The notes beneath the pieces were generated by a model. It had not been told where the DNA came from and did no database searches. It saw only the letters and a program-made list of their open reading frames with translations. The position numbers were made by a program, and so were the translations under genes. Below, one piece after another: positions 49,243 to 60,314 of a DNA stretch of 64,000 bases. Origin of the DNA: Blastococcus sp. Marseille-P5729 (lineage in GTDB: Bacteria > Actinomycetota > Actinomycetes > Mycobacteriales > Antricoccaceae); contig NZ_OMPO01000003.1 in assembly GCF_900292035.1 (NCBI RefSeq), forward strand, positions 124,001-188,000. The letters are read 5' to 3'. Position 1 is the first letter of the stretch. Every line of letters begins with the position of its first letter.

Positions 49243-51777
49243 ATGGGTTGGGATGATGGGTTGGTGCCTACCCTTGCCCATCTTGTCGCCGATGGCTGCG
49301 GGCTGCCGTTCGCAGCCGCTGCTACCGACCTCGCCGAGGCAGTCAGCGCTCGCGGGACGGCGGTGGTGGAAGCCCCGCCGGGCACCGGCAAGACGACCCT
49401 CGCGCCGGCGATCGTCGTCGGCTGCGTCGAAGGCCGCGTCGTCGTCACGCAGCCGCGGCGGGTGGCCGCCCGCGCCGCTGCCCGACGCCTCGCCTCGCTG
49501 ACTGGCACGCGGGTCGGCGAGCTGGTCGGGTTCACGGTGCGTGGCGAGCGCGCGACCAGCCCCGGGATGAGGATCGAGATCGTGACGCCGGGAGTGCTGC
49601 TTCGCCGGCTGCTCGCGGATCCCGCGCTGGACGGCGTCGGGGCGGTGATCCTCGACGAGGTGCACGAGCGTGGGTTGGAGACGGACCTTTTGACCGGCCT
49701 GCTGAGCGAGGTACGGGAGCTCCGTGAGGATCTGGTGCTGGTGGCGATGTCGGCGACGCTGGACGCCGCAGGGCTGGCGACGCTCATCGACGGCCCGGAC
49801 GGCGCAGCGCCGGTGGTGGGGTGCCCGGCGGCGTCCTACCCGCTTGCGGTCTACTGGGCGCCGCCGACTGGCCCGGCAATGGACGCCCGCGGCGTGAATC
49901 GCGCATTTCTCCAGCATGTAAGCGAAGTAGCGGTGCGCGCGTTCGACGAGCGTCCGGACGGCGGGGATCTGCTGGTGTTCCTGCCGGGAGTGCGCGAGGT
50001 CTCCGATGTCGCTAGCCGGCTCCGTGGCCGGGTCCCGGCCGAGGTGCTGGAGCTGCACGGCCGGGTAAATGCCCGCGAGCAGGACCGCGCGGTCTCTGGC
50101 CGCCGGCCGGGCGAGCCCGCCCGCATCGTCGTCTCGACCGCTCTGGCCGAGTCCTCGCTGACGGTGGACGGCGTCCGCGCGGTGGTGGACGCGGGGCTGG
50201 CCCGTGAGCCGCGACGGGACGCGATGCGCGGCATGTCGGGCCTGGTGACGGTCACCTGTTCGCGTGCATCCGCTGATCAGCGAGCCGGTCGCGCGGCCCG
50301 ACAGGGGCCCGGCGTGGTGTGGCGCTGCTACGACGAGCGGGCGTACGCCGCGATGCGCCCGCAGGTCACTCCCGAGGCCGCCACCGCGGATCTCACCGCC
50401 GCGCTGCTCACCCTCGCCTGCTGGGGAGCGCCGCGTGGCGAGGGGTTACGCCTGCCGTCGGCGCTACCCGCGGGCGCCATCCGCGACGCGGAGCGTGTGC
50501 TGCGCTCGCTCGGTGCGGTAGACGAGGAGGGCCGAGTGACGAGTGTCGGTCGCGCACTCGCTGCCGTTCCGGCGGACCCGCGATGGGCCCGCGCACTGGT
50601 CGACGGCGCCGCACTCGTCGGCCGGCGCCGCGCGGCCGAGATCGTGGCCTCGGTCGAGCTCGACGCCGGCCGCGGCGAGCCGGACCTCGATCGAGCACTT
50701 TCCTTGTTACGTAAGGGAAGCGGGCCGGACGGCGCGCGCTGGCGAACAGAGATCGCGCGGCTCGAACGCGCCGTGCCGGCCGACCGACCTCACGAGCTTT
50801 CCGGAACGTCTCATTCCACGGGGACCGTAATCGCGCTGGCCTTCCCTGAGCGGGTCGCGCGGCGTACCGGCGCGAGCTACCTGCTGGCATCGGGCACTCG
50901 AGCTGCGGCGCCGGCCGCCCTCGCTGGGCACGAATGGCTCGCGGTTGCCAACGTGACCAGAGCTGATGGCGCGGCCGCGGCGGGTACCGGCGCGGTGATC
51001 CGGGCCGGCGCCGCGCTCGATGAGGCTACGGCCCGCCAAGCTGCGAGCCACCTGGTGTCGACCGAGACCCGCGGGGCCATCGATCAGGGACGACTCACCG
51101 CTCGGCGGCTCACGGTGCTGGGTGCGATCGAGCTGAGCTCGACACCGGTGCCGGCGTCCGAGGTGGGGGAAGAGGCGGTGCGTGACGCGGTGCGTTCAGA
51201 GGGCCTGGCGGTCATCGGCTGGTCGGATAGCGCCGATCTGCTGCGCCGTCGCCTCGCGCTGCTTCGCAGACATTTTGGCGATCCGTGGCCCGATATGGCG
51301 GAGGAGGCGCTCCTCGCCCGCCTTGATGAGTGGCTCGGCCCGGAGCTGACGCAGGCGGCCGTATCGGGGCGGTTGCGCTCGATCGACTTCACGAGCCCGC
51401 TGGGACGGCTGCTGCCATGGCCGGACGCCGTCCGTCTGGACGAGCTGGTGCCTGAGCGGCTAGTCGTGCCCAGCGGGTCGGCGGTGCGGCTGGACTACCC
51501 ACCACCCGACGAGGACGGCCCGGTCGTGTGTGCAGTGAAGCTGCAGGAGTGCTTCGGGCTCGCTGAATCGCCGACGATCCTGGACGGCCGGGTGCGGGTG
51601 CTATTCCACCTGCTGTCGCCGGCCCGCCGTCCGCTCGCCGTCACCGACGACCTGGCCTCGTTCTGGGCGGGGCCCTACGCGCAGGTGCGTGCCGAGATGC
51701 GTGGGCGGTACCCGAAGCATCCGTGGCCGGAAGACCCGTGGAGCGCCCCAGCCACCGCCCGCACCAACCGCCGTTGA
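49243..51777 (+). CDS. hrpB: ATP-dependent RNA helicase HrpB
   Basis: The 844-residue DEAH-type helicase has Walker A APPGTGKTT (about 44-52), VVTQPRRVAARAAARRLA, the DEVH box VILDEVHERGLE (near 143), SATL, and C-terminal helicase, HA2 and HrpB_C domains (RLLPWPDAVRLDELVPERLVVPSGSAVRLDY). It is typical HrpB length. Its physiological role in actinobacteria is undefined. It is convergent with the FMN reductase gene. Confidence 0.93.
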   Translation: MGWDDGLVPTLAHLVADGCGLPFAAAATDLAEAVSARGTAVVEAPPGTGKTTLAPAIVVGCVEGRVVVTQPRRVAARAAARRLASLTGTRVGELVGFTVRGERATSPGMRIEIVTPGVLLRRLLADPALDGVGAVILDEVHERGLETDLLTGLLSEVRELREDLVLVAMSATLDAAGLATLIDGPDGAAPVVGCPAASYPLAVYWAPPTGPAMDARGVNRAFLQHVSEVAVRAFDERPDGGDLLVFLPGVREVSDVASRLRGRVPAEVLELHGRVNAREQDRAVSGRRPGEPARIVVSTALAESSLTVDGVRAVVDAGLAREPRRDAMRGMSGLVTVTCSRASADQRAGRAARQGPGVVWRCYDERAYAAMRPQVTPEAATADLTAALLTLACWGAPRGEGLRLPSALPAGAIRDAERVLRSLGAVDEEGRVTSVGRALAAVPADPRWARALVDGAALVGRRRAAEIVASVELDAGRGEPDLDRALSLLRKGSGPDGARWRTEIARLERAVPADRPHELSGTSHSTGTVIALAFPERVARRTGASYLLASGTRAAAPAALAGHEWLAVANVTRADGAAAAGTGAVIRAGAALDEATARQAASHLVSTETRGAIDQGRLTARRLTVLGAIELSSTPVPASEVGEEAVRDAVRSEGLAVIGWSDSADLLRRRLALLRRHFGDPWPDMAEEALLARLDEWLGPELTQAAVSGRLRSIDFTSPLGRLLPWPDAVRLDELVPERLVVPSGSAVRLDYPPPDEDGPVVCAVKLQECFGLAESPTILDGRVRVLFHLLSPARRPLAVTDDLASFWAGPYAQVRAEMRGRYPKHPWPEDPWSAPATARTNRR

Positions 51778-51802
51778 CCCCAAAATCGGGGGAGTGGGGA
51801 GG

Positions 51803-52375
51803 CTATGTGCGGAGCTGGGCCATGATGGGCGCGGTCTTGACGAGCTCGTCAAGCAGGGCTGTTGCCGACTTGGTTACCGGTTCGGACGGCGAGAAGGTCT
51901 GTTTGTCGTCGCTGACCATCCCGGCCACGTTGGGGATCGCCACGGCGGCGTTCATCGGGAACATCTGCACGGTGGTGACCACCTGCTTCATCATTTGCAC
52001 CGCCCGCATTCCGCCGGAGATGCCGCCGTACGACACGAAACCGACCGGCTTGTTGCCCCACTCCAAGTACAGATAGTCCAGGGCGTTCTTGAACTGGGCG
52101 TTGAAGCCGTAGTTGTACTCCGGGGTGACGAACACGATCGCGTCCGACCCGGCTATCCGCTCCGACCAGTCCTTGGTGTGTTGATGGGTGTACTTCTGCA
52201 TCCGCGGATGGTTGGGCTCGTTCATGAACGGCAGGTTGATCTCCGCGAGATCGGCGACCTGCACTTCGAGCCCGCCGTGCTCTCGCGCGACCCCGGCGAA
52301 CCACTCGCCGACCGACTTGCCGACCCGGCCCGGGCGGGTACTGCAGATGATGATTTGAAGGACAGGCTTCAACAC
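51803..52375 (-). CDS. NADPH-dependent FMN reductase family protein
   Basis: The 190-residue flavodoxin-like oxidoreductase (PF03358) has IIICSTRPGRVGKSVGEWF at the N-terminus and FVTPEYNYGFNAQFKNALDYLYLEW near residue 80. It is similar in kind to, but clearly diverged from, the passenger reductase of element 1 at 27118. It is probably a chromosomal quinone, azo or chromate-type reductase. It stands alone, 25 bp from the hrpB stop. Confidence 0.92.
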   Translation of the reverse strand: MLKPVLQIIICSTRPGRVGKSVGEWFAGVAREHGGLEVQVADLAEINLPFMNEPNHPRMQKYTHQHTKDWSERIAGSDAIVFVTPEYNYGFNAQFKNALDYLYLEWGNKPVGFVSYGGISGGMRAVQMMKQVVTTVQMFPMNAAVAIPNVAGMVSDDKQTFSPSEPVTKSATALLDELVKTAPIMAQLRT

Positions 52376-52472
52376 GGGACTCCCAATCTGTTGGCGGCTG
52401 CTCAGCCCCGCAGTCTATGGACCCGACGCGACCGGGGGTCGAGCCCAGCCGGCTGCCGGGTCGAGGGGCCCG

Positions 52473-53390
52473 TCATACGACGGCGGCGATGAGGATCGCG
52501 CCCAGCGCGATAGTGCAGAAGATCTCGCCGATCCCCAGGGACTTGGCGCTCAGGGTCTTGCCCCGCATGGGCCACAACATCGGGACGGCGAGCGACCGCA
52601 CCGTCATCACCGCGAAGAACAGCACCAGCCCGAGCCAGACGCCGTCCCCCACGAGCAGTTGCTCACGCAGTAACCCTCGCGACAGGAAGGCTGCGATTGT
52701 GAAGGCCGCGTGCCAGGCGACCGAAGCGACGACGTACGACAGGTGGCCGCGCTCGCGGATCATCGTCTTGACGTACAGGACGGTGCCGAAGAAGTATCCG
52801 AAGCACGCCAGCATGATCAGCGCAATCCGGTCGTACGGTGCCTCGCCCAGCCCATCGAAGAAGTCGAACAGCCCGTCGGCGTACACCACGGCAGGCATCA
52901 GGCAGGCCGCAGCGACGGTCGTCGCGCCGGAGATCAGCGAGCGCTCGTCGCGCTGGTAGGCGGAGTACAGCCCCACCGCCAGGAGCGGCGCGAACGCCAG
53001 CACCCAGGACCACACGCTGGGCTGCAGCACGAGCGTCAGCAGTCCGAGGACGCTGGAGGCCACCACGTACGCCCTGACCGGTGGGAAGTACCGGGGTTTG
53101 CGGCGCGACTTCAGCCATAGCGAGGTGGCGAAGAAGGCGAAGTAGTCGACCATCCAGAAGGCGAACAGGACGACGTCGGCGAGCTCGAAGCGCCCGTCGG
53201 CGATCGTCGCGATCAGCCCGAGGAGGTACGGCGCGATGAGCATCGCCCAGGCGCCGTGCTGGCTGGGCACCCAGCCTGGCGAGCGCTTCTTGCGCTTTGC
53301 GGGTCGCCTCCCCGGTCGGGCGGGCGCCTTCCCTGCGGCGGGCGTACCCCGCGTCTTCCCCGCCCCCCCCGCCAGTGGCGCGGTATTCAC
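52473..53390 (-). CDS. YwiC-like membrane protein
   Basis: The 305-residue protein has a long basic N-terminus (to about residue 42) and then WVPSQHGAWAMLIAPYLLG, the opening of YwiC-like proteins (PF14256). About eight membrane helices follow. YwiC is linked to nitrate/anaerobic genes in Bacillus but has no proven function. Its first codons lie in a C-run (17 bases near 53360 with one break), which may be sensitive to sequencing error. It lies downstream of the CoA ligase gene on the same strand. Confidence 0.88.
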   Translation of the reverse strand: MNTAPLAGGAGKTRGTPAAGKAPARPGRRPAKRKKRSPGWVPSQHGAWAMLIAPYLLGLIATIADGRFELADVVLFAFWMVDYFAFFATSLWLKSRRKPRYFPPVRAYVVASSVLGLLTLVLQPSVWSWVLAFAPLLAVGLYSAYQRDERSLISGATTVAAACLMPAVVYADGLFDFFDGLGEAPYDRIALIMLACFGYFFGTVLYVKTMIRERGHLSYVVASVAWHAAFTIAAFLSRGLLREQLLVGDGVWLGLVLFFAVMTVRSLAVPMLWPMRGKTLSAKSLGIGEIFCTIALGAILIAAVV

Positions 53391-53409
53391 CGTGAGTAGT
53401 AGGCCGGGG

Positions 53410-54918
53410 TCACTCGACGGCCAGCCCGCGCAGCACCGTCTTGCGGGTCTTGCCCACCGAGGGGCGGGGCCGCTCGGCGGCCTGCACGAACCGGCTGGGT
53501 ACCTTGAAGCGCGCCAGCCGCTCCTGGCACCAGCTCTCGAGCGCCTCGCCGTCGAAATGATGGTCGGCCGCGACCACGACGTAGACCACGATCATCTCGT
53601 CGCGCATCTCGTCCGGAGCGCCGACCGCCGCGCACTCGAAGACGCTCGGGTGCGCGTTGACCACCCGCTCGACCTCGCCAGCGGCAACGTTCTCACCCGC
53701 CCGCTTGATCATGTCCTTGGTGCGATCGACGAAGTAGTAGAAGCCGTCGGCGTGCCGGCGTACGACGTCGCCGGTGCGCAGCCACCCGCCGCCGAAGGTC
53801 TCGGCGGTGGCGTCGGGGGTCTTCCAGTAGCCCTGCGCGATGTTCTGGCCGGGGCGGCCCGCGACCTGCAGCTCGCCCGGCTCGCCGGCGGCGGCCTCGT
53901 TGCCGTGCTCGTCGACGATCCGCAGCCGGACGCCGGGTAGCTCGCGTCCCATCGAGTCCGGACGCCGTTGCGCGCTCACCGGGTTGATGGTCGGTGGCAG
54001 CACCGTCTCGGTCATTCCGTAGCCGTGCACGAGCCGGGTGTTGAATCGTCGCTCGAACTCCGCCGCCTGCTCGCCGGTGATCGCCTGGGCGAACATCGTG
54101 GTGCGCAGCCGTGAGTACTTGTCGTGCCGGCTCTCTGGCTGGGCGAGGATCATCCGGATCGGGGCGCCGAACAGCGAGGCCAGGGTCGCGTCGTGCCGTC
54201 GTGCCTGCGCACCGTACTTCGAGGCGCTGAACGTCGGCATCACCGCGATCGAGGCACCGACGTACAGCGCGGACATCGTGCAGTAGTACTGCGCGTTGGC
54301 GTGGAAGAACGGCAATACGATCAGCCACCGGTCGTCGGGTCCCACGCTGAAGTGCTCGGCGCAGGCGGTTCCGACGCTCACGTAGTTGGCGTTGGTGATC
54401 ATCACGCCCTTGGGCAGGCTGGTCGTGCCGGAGGTGTAGAGGATCGCCGCCAGGTCGCTGCCCAGCGCCGGGGTGGGGTGGGTCGGCGCCGCCTTCTCGG
54501 CCTGCTCGGCCAGTTGCGAGCGGGTAAGCACCCGGATGCCGGGCGCGATCGCCTCCTTCACCGTGTCGATCAGGTCGTCGTCCGCGATGCTCGCGCTCGC
54601 CCCCGAGTCGCTGACGAGGTGCTGCAGCTCCGCGGCGGTGGACAGCGGGTTGGTCGGCACGAGGACCGCGCCGATGGCGTTGGCGCCCAGCCACAGGTCG
54701 AGGAATTCGGGGCAGTTCGGCAGGTGGACGTGGACCCGGTCGCCGCGGTGCACACCCAGTTGCCGCAGGACGGCGGCCGCCCGCAGCGACCGGTCCATCT
54801 GCTGCTGGTAGGTGACCTGCTTGACCAGACCTGCCGGGCTCTCGTAACTGGCGAACCTGCGGGTGGGCAGGTGCGACCAGCGCTCGAGCAGACGGAAAGG
54901 GGAAACAGCATCGAACAC
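53410..54918 (-). CDS. AMP-forming acyl-CoA ligase (CaiC-like)
   Basis: The 502-residue ANL enzyme has ILYTSGTTSLPKGVMI (near 155), VHGYGMTETVLPPTINP (near 285) and DRTKDMIKRAGENVAAGEVE (near 390). The C-terminal motif reads PSVGKTRKTVLRG, retaining the catalytic Lys. It is close to crotonobetaine/carnitine-CoA ligase-like proteins. No ribosome site is clear before ATG 54918, but the N-terminus fits the family. The YwiC-like gene follows within 20 bp. Confidence 0.9.
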   Translation of the reverse strand: MFDAVSPFRLLERWSHLPTRRFASYESPAGLVKQVTYQQQMDRSLRAAAVLRQLGVHRGDRVHVHLPNCPEFLDLWLGANAIGAVLVPTNPLSTAAELQHLVSDSGASASIADDDLIDTVKEAIAPGIRVLTRSQLAEQAEKAAPTHPTPALGSDLAAILYTSGTTSLPKGVMITNANYVSVGTACAEHFSVGPDDRWLIVLPFFHANAQYYCTMSALYVGASIAVMPTFSASKYGAQARRHDATLASLFGAPIRMILAQPESRHDKYSRLRTTMFAQAITGEQAAEFERRFNTRLVHGYGMTETVLPPTINPVSAQRRPDSMGRELPGVRLRIVDEHGNEAAAGEPGELQVAGRPGQNIAQGYWKTPDATAETFGGGWLRTGDVVRRHADGFYYFVDRTKDMIKRAGENVAAGEVERVVNAHPSVFECAAVGAPDEMRDEMIVVYVVVAADHHFDGEALESWCQERLARFKVPSRFVQAAERPRPSVGKTRKTVLRGLAVE

Positions 54919-55028
54919 CGATTGACCGCCCTGCTTGCTTGAAGTCGGAGTGTCCCCAACGATAGGCCGGGCCGCATCGTGCTCGCCAGGTGGTAGCCAC
55001 CTCGCGATGGGTAGAGGCTGTTAGGGCG

Positions 55029-56936
<1,908 letters not shown>

Positions 56937-56977
56937 ATGTTGAGGCTATAGACCGGCCAACGAAAGCGTTGATGCAT

Positions 56978-58420
56978 CTACCCGAGTTGAGAAATCCTGC
57001 TGCCCGAGGGGTCTCTCCCGGAGAGCGGCGATGTGGGCGGTGCCGTGGGAGGCGAGGGCGCTGTGTGCTCGTTCGGGTCATACTGCGATGACTCGTCCGG
57101 CTCATCCTGCGATGAGAGGTCTGTGCTGGAGAGCTTTGACGGGGACTTGTCGGCCTCTGGCAGCGAACGGGTCCGTGGGGGAGTCGTCTTGGCAATCTTA
57201 AGCCTGCTCAAGACTTCGTCGTAGAAGTTCTCGACCCCCTTCTGGACCGAATTAACGAATCCGCCAGTTCCGCTCTTGTTTGTGCTCAGTGCGACACCTC
57301 GAGAGAGACGGAATCCACGAATCTCCCTCCCGGCGTCGGGCACGAGAGCGTCAGGATTCTCAACGAGAGCGGCGAGTCGTACCACCGGTGGTGGTGTGCG
57401 GCTGTTCTTGACAAGTGCAGCCACGTCGAGATCGAATTCAATACCGGCCAACTGTTTAGTGAGCCGCATCACGCGAGTCCGCTGTCGCGCGCTGTCGCTC
57501 GCGTCGACCACAGTTGAGCAGGTCAGGAGTGAAGACCGCAGGTCTGCGACCATAGCAATTGTGCTGTGCGCGTCTGGTATGCGAATCTCTCCGCTGAGAC
57601 GGCCGTCCTCGACTAGTTCTTTAAGTACTGTGTCGGATCTGATGGCAGGATCCCTTGTTTCGGCGCGGGAGAGTACTTGGGTCACTTCGGATCCCAAACG
57701 TCGACCAAGTTGGAGGGAAACGAACCGCACTAGTGCGTCCCATCGCTGTGCGACTTCTCGGGCGCCTGGATCCCCAATGCGAACAGTGTTGTTGCAAACT
57801 CCGGAGCGCACAGATGTCCAGTGGCTGCCCATATCGGTGAATTCGAGCGCGCCCGACCCGTCGTACTCCAGGTAACGGATCAGTTCACCGAGGATCCACG
57901 CCTGCTCAGGATCTGAAACACCGCGGTGCTCCTTCTGGATCACCGCGGTCGTTAGTACTTCGGACCAGGATAAGTGCGCGAGTTGCACTCTTCGAAGGCG
58001 GCGGCGATCGACGGGCGTCGGATGGGTGCCGGGCAGTGGTGGAACCTGGTTCGAGATCGTGAGGACGGCGTCATAGCCCTCCTGGAGTGCGATTGAGATG
58101 TAGTTGTCGACCTGCTCCAATGAGAGCTCGTTCTTATCGGTCTTGACCTCGACTAGAGCAGTCCAAGTTCGGGAACCGCGGGTCACGCGAATAAGTCCGT
58201 CGGGTCTCAATTCTTTGCCGTTCAAGGTGAACGGCACTTCAATGTACGTCTCCAGCGGACCCGCTGGCGCTCCTAGGGGTCGGCAGATCGATTGCCCGAA
58301 ATCCCGTACGACGCCCATCACGGCCAAGAGGGCAGACGTCGCACGCCGTTCCTGTTCTCGACCCTTACCGATTCCGGACGTCGGGATGAGGCGTGCCTCA
58401 TGCCAGGATTTCGCAGACAT
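56978..58420 (-). CDS. Unknown protein with PD-(D/E)XK nuclease-like core
   Basis: The 480-residue protein has an N-terminal core reading ELRPDGLIRVTRGSRTWTALVEVKTDKNELSLEQVDNY (Asp74, Glu91, Lys93), the spacing of a PD-(D/E)XK nuclease, with a possible Glu near residue 22-24. A central unknown region follows, then a Ser/Pro/Asp-rich disordered tail from about residue 410. Its codon use is visibly less GC-rich than both neighbours. It stands alone between an M3 peptidase and an ABC exporter, like a single-gene insertion. A defence role is possible but not demonstrated. Confidence 0.7.
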   Translation of the reverse strand: MSAKSWHEARLIPTSGIGKGREQERRATSALLAVMGVVRDFGQSICRPLGAPAGPLETYIEVPFTLNGKELRPDGLIRVTRGSRTWTALVEVKTDKNELSLEQVDNYISIALQEGYDAVLTISNQVPPLPGTHPTPVDRRRLRRVQLAHLSWSEVLTTAVIQKEHRGVSDPEQAWILGELIRYLEYDGSGALEFTDMGSHWTSVRSGVCNNTVRIGDPGAREVAQRWDALVRFVSLQLGRRLGSEVTQVLSRAETRDPAIRSDTVLKELVEDGRLSGEIRIPDAHSTIAMVADLRSSLLTCSTVVDASDSARQRTRVMRLTKQLAGIEFDLDVAALVKNSRTPPPVVRLAALVENPDALVPDAGREIRGFRLSRGVALSTNKSGTGGFVNSVQKGVENFYDEVLSRLKIAKTTPPRTRSLPEADKSPSKLSSTDLSSQDEPDESSQYDPNEHTAPSPPTAPPTSPLSGRDPSGSRISQLG

Positions 58421-58566
58421 GACTCGAACATAGATGATGTTCTACAGAATTCCTTGAACCTGGGCGCATTCGTGACAGGTCGGGGGCGGTGCCGCAGCGC
58501 GCGAGCCGCCCTCGGTTTCGGCTCGACGACCGGCGTAACCTCCTGGGGGTCACCTAGGAGGCCTTC

Positions 58567-60314
58567 ATGCTGCTTCGTCTGCTGCGCGGGCATCTGCGAC
58601 CGTACGCCGCTCTGATCGCGGGGATCGTCGCGCTGCAGCTGGCCGGCACCATTGCCAACCTCTATCTGCCGAGCCTGAACGCCGACATCATCGACAAGGG
58701 CGTGGCCGTTGGCGACAACGACTACATTCTCTCGATCGGCTTTACATTCTCTCGATCGGCTTCTGGATGCTCGTCGTGACCGCGCTCAGCATCACCTGCT
58801 CCATCGCCGCCACCTACCTCGCGGCGAGGGCCGCGATGGGCTTCGGTCGTGACGTCCGTGCCTCGGTCTTCGAGCGCGTCGGTGAGTTCTCGGCGCGCGA
58901 GGTCGGCCAGTTCGGCGCGCCCTCGCTGATCACCCGGACGACGAACGACGTCCAGCAGGTGCAGATGCTGGTCGTGATGACGCTGGGGATGATGATCAGC
59001 GCGCCGATCATGGCGGTCGGCGGCATCGTCATGGCGCTGCAGCAGGACGTGGGGCTGTCGTGGCTGATGGCCGTCAGCGTCCCGGCGCTCGCGGTTGCGG
59101 TCACTCTGATCATCCGGCGCATGGTGCCGCTGTTCCGCCAGAACCAGCTGCTGATCGACGAGGTGAACGGCGTACTGCGGGAGCAGATCACCGGCATCCG
59201 GGTGGTTCGCGCATTCGTGCGTGAGCAGCACGAGACCGCGCGGTTCGAGGACTCCAACGCCCGGCTCACTGCGGTCGCGATCTCCGCGGGCCGCTACATG
59301 ATGACGCTGTTCCCGACCGTGATGCTCGTGCTCAACGTCTCGAGCGTCGCGGTGCTGTGGTTCGGAGGTCAGCGGGTCGAGAACGGCGAGATGCAGGTCG
59401 GCTCGTTGACCGCCTTCCTGGCCTACTTGATGCAGATCCTCATGGCGGTCATGATGGCCAGCTTCATGATGATGATGGTGCCGCGGGCGTCGGTCAGCGC
59501 CGAGCGCATCGTCGAGGTCCTCGACACATACTCCTCGGTCGTGCCGCCGGAGAACCCGGTGACCGAGGTCGCCGGGCCGGCGACCGTGGCCTTCGACCAC
59601 GTCGAGTTCACCTTCCCCGGCGCCGATCAGCCGGTGCTGCGGGACATCACCTTCACCGCCGAACCGGGCCGGACGACGGCCATCATCGGCTCCACCGGCT
59701 CCGGCAAGACCACGCTGCTGAACCTGATCCCACGGCTGGTCGACGTCACCGATGGCGCGGTGCGCATCCACGACGTCGATGTCCGCCGGCTCGACCCACA
59801 GCTGCTGTGGCGCGGCATCGGCCTGGTGCCGCAGCGGCCCTACCTCTTCAGCGGCACCGTGGCGAGCAACCTGCGCTACGGCAACCCGGCCGCCACCGAC
59901 GACGATCTCTGGGAGGCATTGCGGATCGCCCAGGCGGCGGACTTCGTCGCCGATCTCGGTGGCCTCGACGCCGCGATCGCGCAGGGCGGCACCAACGTGT
60001 CGGGTGGGCAGCGTCAGCGGCTGTCGATCGCCCGTGCCCTGGTCAGCAAGCCCGAGATCTATCTCTTCGACGACTCCTTCTCGGCCCTCGACCTCGGGAC
60101 CGACGCGCGGCTGCGCGCCGCGCTCGAGCCGGTAACCCGCGACGCGGTGATGATCGTCGTCGCGCAACGGGTGTCGACGATCGTGGACGCCGATCAGATC
60201 ATCGTCCTCGAGGACGGCGCGATCGTCGGTCGCGGCACGCACCGCGAGCTGCTCGAGCACTGCCAGACGTACGCCGAGATCGTCGAGTCGCAGGCCGCGG
60301 CGGAGGTGTCATGA
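58567..60314 (+). pseudogene. ABC exporter subunit 1 (permease-ATPase), frameshifted
   Basis: The gene encodes a half-transporter: membrane domain, then Walker A STGSGKTT, signature VSGGQRQRLSIARAL and Walker B IYLFDDSFSALD. The first 50-odd residues (from ATG 58567, to DNDYILSIGF) and the rest (WMLVVTALSITC...) are in different frames. A 20-bp tandem duplication at 58723-58762 separates them. Removing one unit restores a continuous frame of 575 residues. The downstream part could restart at 58767. It partners the gene at 60311, forming a heterodimeric exporter. Confidence 0.85.
58723..58762. repeat. 20-bp tandem duplication causing the frameshift
   Basis: TACATTCTCTCGATCGGCTT occurs twice head to tail (58723-58742, 58743-58762) inside the first transmembrane region of the ABC gene. 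Twenty bases is not a multiple of three. The duplication is exact, so it is recent, reversible or an assembly artefact. Confidence 0.92.

Noticed and set aside
49053-49256. 67-residue frame between the aldo/keto reductase and hrpB
   Set aside because: Overlaps the hrpB start, starts in the 5' region of the divergent reductase gene and has no supporting ribosome site.
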